From positions 1 through 61,097 of the forward strand of contig JAJZZA010000010.1 in NCBI GenBank assembly GCA_021797825.1: DNA of 61,097 nt. Direction: 5' to 3'. Both the position numbers and the translations under genes were made by a program. The notes below the pieces were generated by a model that searched no databases, had not been told where the DNA came from, and worked only from the letters and a program-made list of their open reading frames with translations. This document shows, piece by piece, positions 6,746-14,673 of the stretch. The stretch's first letter is position 1. Every line of letters starts with the position of its first letter. Origin of the DNA: Bacillota bacterium (GTDB lineage: Bacteria > Bacillota > Sulfobacillia > Sulfobacillales > Sulfobacillaceae).

Positions 6746-7496
6746 GGATCCTTTTACTTTGACGACTTTTCATGTATTGGCGGTGCCGACCCAACCCGGG
6801 TCGGCTACTCAATCGACCAACAAAACTAAAAGGTCCGCCGCAAATTGAGTACCCGTGAACGGAACATTGAGGGTTTACCCCAATAGCCCATCTGTCAACC
6901 GCGGATTATGTTGAAACTGGGTAAGCAGGCCGGCAAGACCGACCGGGTGGGGTGACTAACCGCCTGTTGAACCGGGGGCGGAATGGTAGGTTTGCGTTCC
7001 AGCCGAACCGTTCTTTCCGACCGAGGAGCCGCTCGCTTGGATTGGGCCAACGGTGCGAGTAGCGATGGGCACGCCCCGGCTGGGGTATCCCTGACTAAGG
7101 CTTCCCGGCTTCCGTTGTCGTGAGGTCTGTCGCCGTCGTGGGGCGGTTTCGCGGTCGAGGCCGGGCGGGTGTTGGATGCCAGTTGGCAGCGGGAGCCAGC
7201 TTGCGCCGGATGGGTTTTCGTCGAGGATATATCCGGTTGCCGTTCCGATCCCGATGGGAAGAAGTCATGATCAGCGGCTTGCCCCAGAGCCCCCTGTGCG
7301 AGTCATGGCCTTCGGACACGATGCCCAAAGACCCGAGAGGTCGCGAAGGTTTGATTGCGACCAGTGTTTGCGGGGACAATCCAGTCGGCCATGCGGTGGC
7401 CATCGGGCCGCGTTGCAATCGGATCCCGACGAATTGACAGAGCTCGCCGTGCGCCGAACGGTGGCCTGGGCGACGACTCAAGGAAGGGGATGTGCT
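6746..7496. other. Gene-free stretch upstream of the Rph-like gene
   Basis: About 750 bp without a supportable gene. Reading frames on both strands are arginine- and proline-rich and look like noise. TTGACA at 7434-7439 is a possible -35 but no convincing -10 follows. AGGAAGGGG at 7481-7489 probably serves as the ribosome site for the gene starting at 7497. Confidence 0.4.
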
Positions 7497-10070
7497 ATGT
7501 CGTTGATTATGTCAAGCCGAACCGCCAGGGTGCTGCCGCTCGCGGAAATCGCCGCGCAGGACGCTTTTCGCACGGGTCCCAAGGCCGCAAATTTAGGAGA
7601 TCTGCTGCGGGCGGGGTTCGCCGTGCCGGCTGGGTTTGTGTTGACCGCGGACGCGTTTCGCGAATTTCTCGAGGCGGCCCATCTTGGCCCCGAGAGCGAT
7701 GCCGCCGCCGTGAAGGCGGCCCCTCTTCCCGAGGGAACGGCGCGGGAGGTGGTGACGGCGGTGGGAGCGTTGGGTGATGTCGTGTTGGCGGTGCGATCGT
7801 CGGGACTGGCCGAGGATGGGGCCGAGGCCTCGTTCGCCGGTCAGTATGACACGGTCTTGGGCGTGCGGGGAGCCGAAGAGGTTCTCCGCGCGGTGAGCCG
7901 GTGCTGGGCCTCGGCCTTTGCGCCACACGTGGTTGGCTACCGCTTGTCCCGGGGCATACCATTTATGCCGATGGCCGTGCTGGTGCAACGACAGCTCGCT
8001 CCCGACGCGGCGGGGGTTGCGTTCAGTGCGGATCCGGTGACCGGCGAGCGCGCGGTAGTGGTCGTGAGCGCGGTGCGGGGTCTTGGTGACCGGTTGGTTT
8101 CGGGGGCGGTCTCGCCTGACGAGTGGACGGTGCGGGGAGAGGCGGCGGTCTGCCTGCGGGCGCCCGAGCAGGCACTGGATGCCCCCCGGGTCCGGGCCGT
8201 GGCGGAGGTGGTCCGCCGCGCCGAAGCCCACTTTGGACGTCCCCAGGACGTCGAATGGGCCCTTTGTGGCGAGACCGTGTTCATGCTCCAATCGCGTCCG
8301 ATCACCGCCCTGCCGGAGTTGGTGCCGGTGTCGGCAGACGCGCCCGTCGGGTATTGGCAGCGCGATGCAGCGACACCTCGACCTCGTTCTCCTTTGGATG
8401 GCTCACTGGTGGTTTCGTGGCCCTCCCAACTGGCAGCAGGCTTTTCGGATTTTGGCCTGTTGGTGCAAACCATGGAATGGACGGATATTGGCGGGTGGCC
8501 GTACGTGCGCATGGTTCCGATCGGCGGGAAGGAACCGCCCCCGTTGCCGGCCTGGTTGGCGGGGCTGGTGATGCCGCTGGCAATCCGGATGGTGCCCGCC
8601 CTGCGCCAGCGCGCACGGTTGAGTGATGTGGCCATGCGGACCGATCTGGCCGGGAGAACGGTGGAGGCGTGGTATCAGGATTGGTTGCCGGCTAGCCAGC
8701 GACAAAACGCGGAATTTCGCGCGCTGGACCTGGCGAGTTTGGCGGATAGCGCGCTGCTGGACCATCTGCAAACGCTGCAACAACTCTATGCCGAGGGGTT
8801 TGACCAGCACTTTCGGCTGATCATCGCCATGGCGATGGCGCTACGTGAGCTGGCTGAAGTTGGAGAGAGTCTCCTGGGGTGGGATGATCGGCAGATCATG
8901 GAGTTGGTGGCGGGACAGTCACCGAGTACGGTCGAGCCCGCCTACTATTTGGCGAACGTGGCCGAGTCCGCCCGATCCCGTCCCTTGGTGGCCGAAGGCA
9001 TTCGTCGCGGCGCCACCGTGGCGGAACTGGCGGCTCTGGATCCGGTGTGGGCTGCGGAGTTTGAACTCTTTCGGCAAGTATACGGGTGTCGGCCGCTGGG
9101 GTATGTCGTTGCCGAGGAGACGTTGGCGGAACGGCCGGATTTGTTGTTGGCCCAGCTAAAGGGACAGTTGCAACACGGCTACGACCCGCTGGAGGTGCAA
9201 ACCCAACTGGACGCTCGACGGGCAGCGGCTCGGACCCTGGCGGAGAGCCGGCTGGCCGGGCGGCCAGCGGACCTTGCCCGCTTCCGGCGGGTATTGGATC
9301 GCGCGGAGCGCGCCTACCCCACCATGGACGGGAGCCAATTTCATCTTTGCGGGGTACGGCGGGGCCTTCTTCGGTACGCGGCGCAGGAAGCAGGAGGACG
9401 TCTGACTGCCCGCGGCCTCATTGCTCAGCGCGATGACGTCTTTTATCTGGAAATGGGAGAGATTAGCTCCGCGCTGATCGACGGCATCGACTCAAGAGCC
9501 GTGGTGTTCCGCCGTCGGGGTGAACGGGCCTGGGCCCTGGCTCATCCGGGACCCGCGAGCTACGGCCGTGCTCCCGGGCCGCCGCCTTCATTGCGCGGGC
9601 TTCCTCCCGCGCTCCGCCACACGATGGGCTCGCTGCTTTGGATGTTTGCCCGGTTTCTCGGACCGCAGAGTCCGATTCCAGCCGATGGGGACAATCTGCC
9701 GGGAGTCGCGGCAGCACCCGGCCGCTATACCGGACCGGTCTGCATTGTGCGCGACGAGAGCCAGTTTGACAAACTCCGGCCCGGTGATATTTTGGTGTGT
9801 CCGTTGACGTCGCCGGTGTGGTCGGTGCTGTTTCCGGTTGTGGGGGCTCTGGTGACAGACAGCGGGGGGATTTTGTCACACCCGGCGATTATCGCGCGCG
9901 AGCATCGGGTGCCAGCGGTGGTGGGTACCCAACACGCGACCGACCGATTGCGCGATGGACAAATTGTCACGGTGGATGGCGATGCCGGACTCGTGATTGT
10001 GACGGGTAATGAGGTCGTCAGTGCGGGAATGGGCTATGGAGACCCCGTCCCGCGACAGACCAAGGGGTGA
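7497..10070 (+). CDS. Rifampicin phosphotransferase-like (PEP-synthase-like) enzyme
   Basis: This 857-residue protein has the order ATP-grasp domain (about 1-300), a middle substrate domain and a C-terminal swivelling phosphohistidine domain, with no PEP/pyruvate barrel. That order and length (about 860) fit rifampicin phosphotransferase better than PEP synthase. Landmarks: KAANLGDLLRAGFAVPAGFVLT, the ATP-binding AVRSSGLAEDGAEASFAGQY, FSADPVTGER, DVEWAL, LQSRPIT, and the catalytic DSGGILSHPAIIARE with His about 795. Family members move the beta phosphate of ATP to the catalytic His and then to substrate. The substrate here is unknown; antibiotic inactivation is only a possibility. ATG 7497 follows a purine-rich site. 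Upstream in-frame codons back to 7176 do not resemble the family. Confidence 0.75.
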   Translation: MSLIMSSRTARVLPLAEIAAQDAFRTGPKAANLGDLLRAGFAVPAGFVLTADAFREFLEAAHLGPESDAAAVKAAPLPEGTAREVVTAVGALGDVVLAVRSSGLAEDGAEASFAGQYDTVLGVRGAEEVLRAVSRCWASAFAPHVVGYRLSRGIPFMPMAVLVQRQLAPDAAGVAFSADPVTGERAVVVVSAVRGLGDRLVSGAVSPDEWTVRGEAAVCLRAPEQALDAPRVRAVAEVVRRAEAHFGRPQDVEWALCGETVFMLQSRPITALPELVPVSADAPVGYWQRDAATPRPRSPLDGSLVVSWPSQLAAGFSDFGLLVQTMEWTDIGGWPYVRMVPIGGKEPPPLPAWLAGLVMPLAIRMVPALRQRARLSDVAMRTDLAGRTVEAWYQDWLPASQRQNAEFRALDLASLADSALLDHLQTLQQLYAEGFDQHFRLIIAMAMALRELAEVGESLLGWDDRQIMELVAGQSPSTVEPAYYLANVAESARSRPLVAEGIRRGATVAELAALDPVWAAEFELFRQVYGCRPLGYVVAEETLAERPDLLLAQLKGQLQHGYDPLEVQTQLDARRAAARTLAESRLAGRPADLARFRRVLDRAERAYPTMDGSQFHLCGVRRGLLRYAAQEAGGRLTARGLIAQRDDVFYLEMGEISSALIDGIDSRAVVFRRRGERAWALAHPGPASYGRAPGPPPSLRGLPPALRHTMGSLLWMFARFLGPQSPIPADGDNLPGVAAAPGRYTGPVCIVRDESQFDKLRPGDILVCPLTSPVWSVLFPVVGALVTDSGGILSHPAIIAREHRVPAVVGTQHATDRLRDGQIVTVDGDAGLVIVTGNEVVSAGMGYGDPVPRQTKG

Positions 10071-10075
10071 GACCA

Positions 10076-10170
10076 ATATCTGGTCGGCAGGGGCCACCCA
10101 GTATTGCCAGCCAATGCTGGGCGTGGACCAGATGTAGGTGGGGGGCATTCCGCCCTGCCGAAAGAGGAGG
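10076..10170 (+). promoter_or_regulatory. Structured leader before the membrane-protein gene
   Basis: CTGGTC (10080-10085) can pair with GACCAG (10136-10141), enclosing a hairpin CCAGTATTG/CAATGCTGG (about 10108-10130). The overlapping TCGGCAGGG (10084-10092) can instead pair with CCCTGCCGA (10153-10161), directly before the ribosome site AGAGGAGG (10163-10170). The two pairings exclude each other. This could be a regulatory switch, but no known riboswitch class is recognised. Confidence 0.4.
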
Positions 10171-10179
10171 TGGAGAATA

Positions 10180-10770
10180 ATGTCCAGTGGGGATTCGGTG
10201 ATGCGCCAGCCGAGTACTGATAGACGCTTCGGCGGGATTTGTGCTGTGCTGGTTGGCATTTTGTGGGTGATTACCGTGGTGGTGTATTTCCTGGGGAACG
10301 CGTTCCTTGGTGTGCTTGTGTTATGTTTGGCCTTAATCGGCGTGCTGGGCTTGGGGGTGGTGCCAGCGTTGATGGAAGGGCCGGAGAGTGTCAGCGGGGT
10401 GTTGGGTTGGGCCAGGGCGTTGGGCTATCTAGGATTTGCGGTGCAAGCCGCCCAATTCGCTAGCGTGCTTTTGCACCCCACTCTCGACACGGCCCTGGAT
10501 CCAGGTGAGTTTATAGGCTATGGTGGGGTCGCCATGTGGCTCTTGGTGACCAACTGGACCTTGTTGGGGATGCCGGGCCGGGGGCGTTGGCGTGCGGGAC
10601 TCGGTTTGGTCTTGGCCGTCCTGTACGCCGGCAACATTGTCGTTGCGTCGGCGCTGGTACCGGCGAACTGGGTGGCGATTGACGCCGGGGTTATGGTTGT
10701 GGCCCCGATCTGGTTTATCTGGAGCGGTTTCGCTGTGTGGCGGAAGCGGCCGTCGGCTGCGGGCGGTTAG
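10180..10770 (+). CDS. Small integral membrane protein, function unknown
   Basis: This 196-residue protein has about six hydrophobic segments, for example ICAVLVGILWVITVVVYFLG, FLGVLVLCLALIGVLGLGV, a segment around ALGYLGFAVQAAQF, VAMWLLVTNWTLLG, LGLVLAVLYAGNIVVASAL and AGVMVVAPIWFIWSGFAVW. ATG 10180 is chosen because AGAGGAGG lies nine bases upstream; the frame is open further up but lacks family-like sequence. It resembles small DUF4386-type membrane proteins in size and hydrophobicity, and a DUF4386-like gene lies at 13846. It follows the Rph-like gene by 110 bp with a structured leader between. Confidence 0.65.
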   Translation: MSSGDSVMRQPSTDRRFGGICAVLVGILWVITVVVYFLGNAFLGVLVLCLALIGVLGLGVVPALMEGPESVSGVLGWARALGYLGFAVQAAQFASVLLHPTLDTALDPGEFIGYGGVAMWLLVTNWTLLGMPGRGRWRAGLGLVLAVLYAGNIVVASALVPANWVAIDAGVMVVAPIWFIWSGFAVWRKRPSAAGG

Positions 10771-10957
10771 TGTGACAGTCGAGCGAGATTGCGCGGCAGT
10801 GAGTGAGTCCTCTCGGGCCGTTGCCGATGCGGAATCAAGCGGGAAGACGGCACTCGCAGGGAGCAGACCGGGGTGTCATCGACTGATTCGACTCCGGTCG
10901 CCTATCGGGTCTGGGCGAACTCGTGCACGATGGTGTAACCGTTCATCACGAACCGGG

Positions 10958-12139
10958 TCAAACTTTTAACAATTTCCGGTCGAAGATCCGTTTAAACGGT
11001 TGGGCCAAGAATCGGCGATAACCCCACGGTTCCGCTGCGTAGGGGCTTCGACCGAAGCCGAGCGTGCCCGCTCGGCTAACCCGCGCTTCGGCTGAGAGGT
11101 GTTGAGAGGGTCCAGCACAAAGTGATGGGAGGCGTTCGGCCATTGCTGTCCGGTTAGGCGGCAAATCCCCTTCCCCAGCGGTGGTTAATAGGATTTCAGC
11201 TCGAGACTCTCTCGTTTGGCGTCGCGCAATGCAGCGGGTCGGACGTCCCTTGTCTTTCGACGCACGAATACCGGGAGCCCGAGCCCGCGATCGGCGCCGG
11301 CTCACGCGGGCCCCCAGTTTGGGGACAGCGGTGGTGATGGGGCGGGAGGGCAGCACATATAAGGTTTCATCTGCCTGGGCCCATTCGATGGCTTGGGGAC
11401 ACCCCCAATAGTCTTCAGCACGGCGGGCAAGCGAGGCAATCTCCCGGGCTCCGGCGGCGTCCAGCACGCCCTCCGGGGCCCGAAGGCAACGGGCGTCTTC
11501 GGCTTTGACCGTCCACTCGTCGGGGGAGGTCTCGCCTGACACCGGCCGCTCTCCCAGTCCGCGCCCGGCATTCACCCGCGTCACCGACCGGTCTCCGGTT
11601 ACTGGATCCGCGCTGTGCGCGACCCCCGCCGCCTCCGCCGGGATTTGCCGTTGCACCAGCACAGCCATGCCGGTGAAGGGGATGTCGTGAGCGGCACGAT
11701 AGGAGGCCGCCTGCGGATTGCCCGCCGAGATCCACACCTGCCGTACGGCTTGCAGGAGACCGTCTTGGCCCCGAACTCCCAGAATCGTTTCATATTGCCC
11801 GGCGAAGGAGGCCTCAGGGGTGTCCTCCGCTGGCGCCGAAGAGCGCACGGCCAGTTCGGTATCACCGAGGTCCGCCGCCATTGACGCGATTTCCTCAGCC
11901 AATTCGGCAGGCACCTCAGCCGTGGCCGGAATCGGGATGAACGCGCCGTCGGGATCGATCTGGTTTGCGGCCAGAAAGCGCCGGAAAGCTTCGACCGTCA
12001 ATACCAGTCCGTCGGGAACGGGAAACCCCGCGCGGAACAGTTCACCTAAATTGGCGGCCTTCGATCCGACCTGCGGGTTGTGCCGGGCGGTAAGATCCTG
12101 CAAAGGTCGTACCAGTTGCCAGTTTGCCATTTCCGACAT
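10958..12139 (-). CDS. Stand-alone ATP-grasp half of an Rph/PEP-synthase-like enzyme
   Basis: The first 275 or so residues of this 393-residue protein match the ATP-binding domain of the enzyme at 7497: SKAANLGELFRAGFPVPDGL, AVRSSAPAEDTPEASFAGQY, HSADPVTGDRSV, AIEWAQADETLYVLPSRPIT. The remaining 118 residues are arginine-rich and match nothing I know; they may be a degraded tail. The middle and His domains are absent, but a separate gene on the same strand (14674-16290) carries exactly those. The two halves could work together or be remnants of one broken gene. ATG 12139 is assumed; a purine-rich AAAAAAGGAGC lies about 10 bp upstream. Confidence 0.75.
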   Translation of the reverse strand: MSEMANWQLVRPLQDLTARHNPQVGSKAANLGELFRAGFPVPDGLVLTVEAFRRFLAANQIDPDGAFIPIPATAEVPAELAEEIASMAADLGDTELAVRSSAPAEDTPEASFAGQYETILGVRGQDGLLQAVRQVWISAGNPQAASYRAAHDIPFTGMAVLVQRQIPAEAAGVAHSADPVTGDRSVTRVNAGRGLGERPVSGETSPDEWTVKAEDARCLRAPEGVLDAAGAREIASLARRAEDYWGCPQAIEWAQADETLYVLPSRPITTAVPKLGARVSRRRSRARAPGIRASKDKGRPTRCIARRQTRESRAEILLTTAGEGDLPPNRTAMAERLPSLCAGPSQHLSAEARVSRAGTLGFGRSPYAAEPWGYRRFLAQPFKRIFDRKLLKV

Positions 12140-12263
12140 GGTTGGTCATCAGCTCCTTTTTTATCGACGTTGCGTTGGGCCGCGAGAATGGTATGGCCAT
12201 CAGAAAACCCCTTGCCGTGGGCGATGACATTGACCGCGTCAGGGGGGATTTTCGCCTCCTTAA

Positions 12264-12285
12264 CGGCGCCGGTCGACCGGCGCCG
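12264..12285. repeat. Perfect 22-bp palindrome
   Basis: CGGCGCCGG, TCGA, CCGGCGCCG: a perfect inverted repeat between the methyltransferase-like gene and the ATP-grasp half. No T-run follows on either strand, so it may be an operator or a transcript-stabilising hairpin rather than a terminator. Confidence 0.6.
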
Positions 12286-12389
12286 GCCGCCAGAGTTCAG
12301 CCAGGCGGCGCGTCATCTGGCTCCGCAAGTGCTGGCGAACTAGACCGGGATCTCGGCCACTAAACCGCAAGACTTAGGCATGGAGCCTG

Positions 12390-13379
12390 CTACGATCTGG
12401 GGCGGCGGGCCGTCAGCAAAGTCAAGGGAGGCTCCTCGCTGAGCGGGTACGGTTCCAAGAGTTCGAAGCCCGCATCGTGCAACCAGCCTGCATAACGGGA
12501 AAACGGGTGAACCTGGCTTTGGCCGGTGCGCAGGAACAGCTCGAGGGCATAGAGGACGAGCGGCAAGGGGCCGTCGGACCCTTCCCGTGCCAAGACTTCT
12601 ACCAAGGCTAGCAGTCCCCCCGGGCGAAGGGATCGGAATACCTGCTGCAGCACCTGGCTATGGCCTGCAAGGTCGTCGATTTGGTCTAGTCCCACGCCCA
12701 GCACCAGATCGTAGGCGGATCTTGCGCGGTCCGGATCGGTTTGGCAAATGTCCGTGGTGTATTCGAACCGATCGGCGTAACCCGCCGCTTTGATGGTGCG
12801 ATCGCTCTGCACCAATGTGTCGTGCCGGTCCCAGATGGTGATTCGGCACCCCGGGATGCGTTCGGCCAAGGCCACACTCCAAAGCGTCTCGCCGGGCATG
12901 GTCAAGATGTGGCAGGATTTTTGGTGCGTCATCGGTTCGAGCCGGGTTGCCAACCGTTTGGCGGTGAGGGCGGCGATTGGCGCGAGAAGGAGTGTGGAAA
13001 AACGGAAACGGGGTTCGCGCGCCCCCGTTACGGTGGGACGCATCGCACGCGCCGGATCGCTGCGAAGCGCCTCGGCCAGATCGCGCCAGTCGGCCAGCAA
13101 TTGTTTTAAGGAGGCAGGTTGGGGGACAGCGGACCGGAAGACCCCGCGTTCGTCTTGCGCCAGAACTCCGAGCTCGGTTAGGACGTTTAGTAAAAGCACC
13201 GTGCCGCGTTCGTTTAAGGCGAGGCGGTCGGCGAGTTCCGGAGGCTGTGCCGGGTTAGTTTCCAGCGCCGCGAACACTCCCAGTTGCTCGGCAGTCTCTA
13301 CCGCGGCTGTGGCCGCGACCGCGCGGCAGAGCAAGCTCAGGCGCTCTGATTTCGCCGCTGGTTGTTCCATGACCATCAT
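12390..13379 (-). CDS. O-methyltransferase-like protein with altered SAM motif
   Basis: This 329-residue protein has the two-domain layout of class I small-molecule O-methyltransferases. An N-terminal winged-helix dimerisation domain (about 20-110: TAAVETAEQLGVFAALE, PPELADRLALNERGTVLLLNVLTELGVL) is followed by a Rossmann-like catalytic domain. Motif I, normally D-x-G-G-G-x-G, reads ILTMPGETLWSVALAERIPG, so the glycine-rich loop is largely lost. Later motifs (ITIWDRHDT, YDLVLGVGLDQIDD, FRSLRPGGLLALVEVL) remain. SAM binding may be weakened or lost. ATG 13379 has GGAGGAGAAG upstream. It lies between the two halves of the split phosphotransferase. Confidence 0.7.
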   Translation of the reverse strand: MMVMEQPAAKSERLSLLCRAVAATAAVETAEQLGVFAALETNPAQPPELADRLALNERGTVLLLNVLTELGVLAQDERGVFRSAVPQPASLKQLLADWRDLAEALRSDPARAMRPTVTGAREPRFRFSTLLLAPIAALTAKRLATRLEPMTHQKSCHILTMPGETLWSVALAERIPGCRITIWDRHDTLVQSDRTIKAAGYADRFEYTTDICQTDPDRARSAYDLVLGVGLDQIDDLAGHSQVLQQVFRSLRPGGLLALVEVLAREGSDGPLPLVLYALELFLRTGQSQVHPFSRYAGWLHDAGFELLEPYPLSEEPPLTLLTARRPRS

Positions 13380-13845
13380 CGCTTCTCCTCCCGGAAAAGA
13401 AGACGTTCACACCGTGTTTGTCTCCACCCGTCGTTTTTTGAGACGGGTTTGCGGCATCGAGCCCATCGGCTCATTGCGTTGGCGGCCGACCTGCTGATGT
13501 GCGGTCCACTCTCCCCGGACCACCCGGCTGGCTTGCGCAATCGCATGTGACTGGGCCCTGGCCGCAAGCCGTCGGCTCAACTGCGATCGCCTGGGAGAGG
13601 GCCGCGTTTTCCCTCTCACCATCGTGCACGCGGGGGGGCCCGAACCCCGGGGGCGGGAGACTAGAGATCGAGCCCCAGACCCCAGCCGATTGATTGACAG
13701 GCGCCTGCCCCCCCAACCCGGCAACTCGCAGCGGTGCGGCCTGCCCAGGCGAACTCCTCTGACGAGTCGGATTTCCGCCAGGCGTTCGCGAAGCGGTCAT
13801 CACGTAAGAGATCGCACTTCCGCTCGGATCCGGTTGCACACGGCG
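13380..13845. other. Gene-free stretch
   Basis: 466 bp between the methyltransferase-like gene and the DUF4386-like gene. It contains the ribosome site of the former (near 13385) and GC-rich tracts such as the G-run near 13635. No gene, RNA or clear terminator is recognised. Confidence 0.4.
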
Positions 13846-14577
13846 TCAGGCGTGCAGTCTTTGCGGGGCGGATTGGCCGGTCTTAGCGCGTTTGCCCCCC
13901 GTCAGCAGCCAAATGCTGACGGCGACAGTCCAGAGCGAACTTAGCCCGCCTTCAACGGGGTCAAATCCGTGAAGGATCGACCCGCCCAGTCCGACCGTGG
14001 CCAGGCTGTAGAGCGCCTCCACCACCGCGAGTGCCAGCGCCGGCCAGCAGAGCGCCGCCGGCAACCGATGGTGGCGGAGCCCCGCGATACCCACACAGGC
14101 ATACCAAAGCAGCAAGAATACACCCGCTGCGGGATGGAGCAGTTCGCCCAGAGCGAATAGCGCCTTCAGCCGGGTGGCGCCGGCCCCGGCGAAAAGGCCC
14201 GACGCCAAGAGACCCCAGATTGCGCCTTGCAGGATAACCAGCGCTGCAGTGCCGCTAATCCCGACGGCTGCTCCGAATGCGAAGTTCTCGCCGTGTGCCA
14301 CGTCCGATTCCCGCAGCCGAATCAGCACTGCCGAGGCGAAGAAGAGATAAAAGGGCATGGACAGCATCACCACCACGATTCCTATCTGCACCGGCAGTTG
14401 ATGGCCGGCAAAGTAGGCCGCGATGGTGCCGCCCGGGGCGGTCGCCTCGGGGAACCCGCTCAACAGAAACCCAAAACCTATAACCGCCATCGCAAACATC
14501 ACGAGTCCCGCGAGGCCTGCCAGACGCCTGTAGTTTCTACTCATCTCGGCAAGACTCCCCTCCTGTGGGGTGCTCAT
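13846..14577 (-). CDS. DUF4386-like integral membrane protein
   Basis: This 243-residue protein begins MSTPQEGSLAEMSRNYRRLA and then has about six membrane segments: LAGLVMFAMAVIGFGFLLSG, IGIVVVMLSMPFYLFFASAVLI, AVGISGTAALVILQGAIWGLL, a segment around LHPAAGVFLLLWYACVGIAG, ALCWPALALAVVEALYSLATVG and SLWTVAVSIWLLTGG. This pattern, with a short N-terminal R-R-L-A-G start, is that of DUF4386-type proteins, whose role is unknown. ATG 14577 is preferred over an upstream in-frame start at 14640 because AGGAGT precedes it at good spacing. It is downstream of the His-domain gene by 96 bp on the same strand. Confidence 0.65.
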   Translation of the reverse strand: MSTPQEGSLAEMSRNYRRLAGLAGLVMFAMAVIGFGFLLSGFPEATAPGGTIAAYFAGHQLPVQIGIVVVMLSMPFYLFFASAVLIRLRESDVAHGENFAFGAAVGISGTAALVILQGAIWGLLASGLFAGAGATRLKALFALGELLHPAAGVFLLLWYACVGIAGLRHHRLPAALCWPALALAVVEALYSLATVGLGGSILHGFDPVEGGLSSLWTVAVSIWLLTGGKRAKTGQSAPQRLHA

Positions 14578-14673
14578 TATGCATACTCCTTTCGCGAAAG
14601 CCAATCGTTGATACGCCGTGCTCCGCCGCGTTGTGATCAAAACAGGCGCAATCCGGTCAGGGCCCGGATCGGC

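Noticed and set aside
7176-7496. N-terminal extension of the Rph-like enzyme
   Set aside because: The frame is open but the sequence is arginine-rich and unlike the family; the ribosome site supports ATG 7497.
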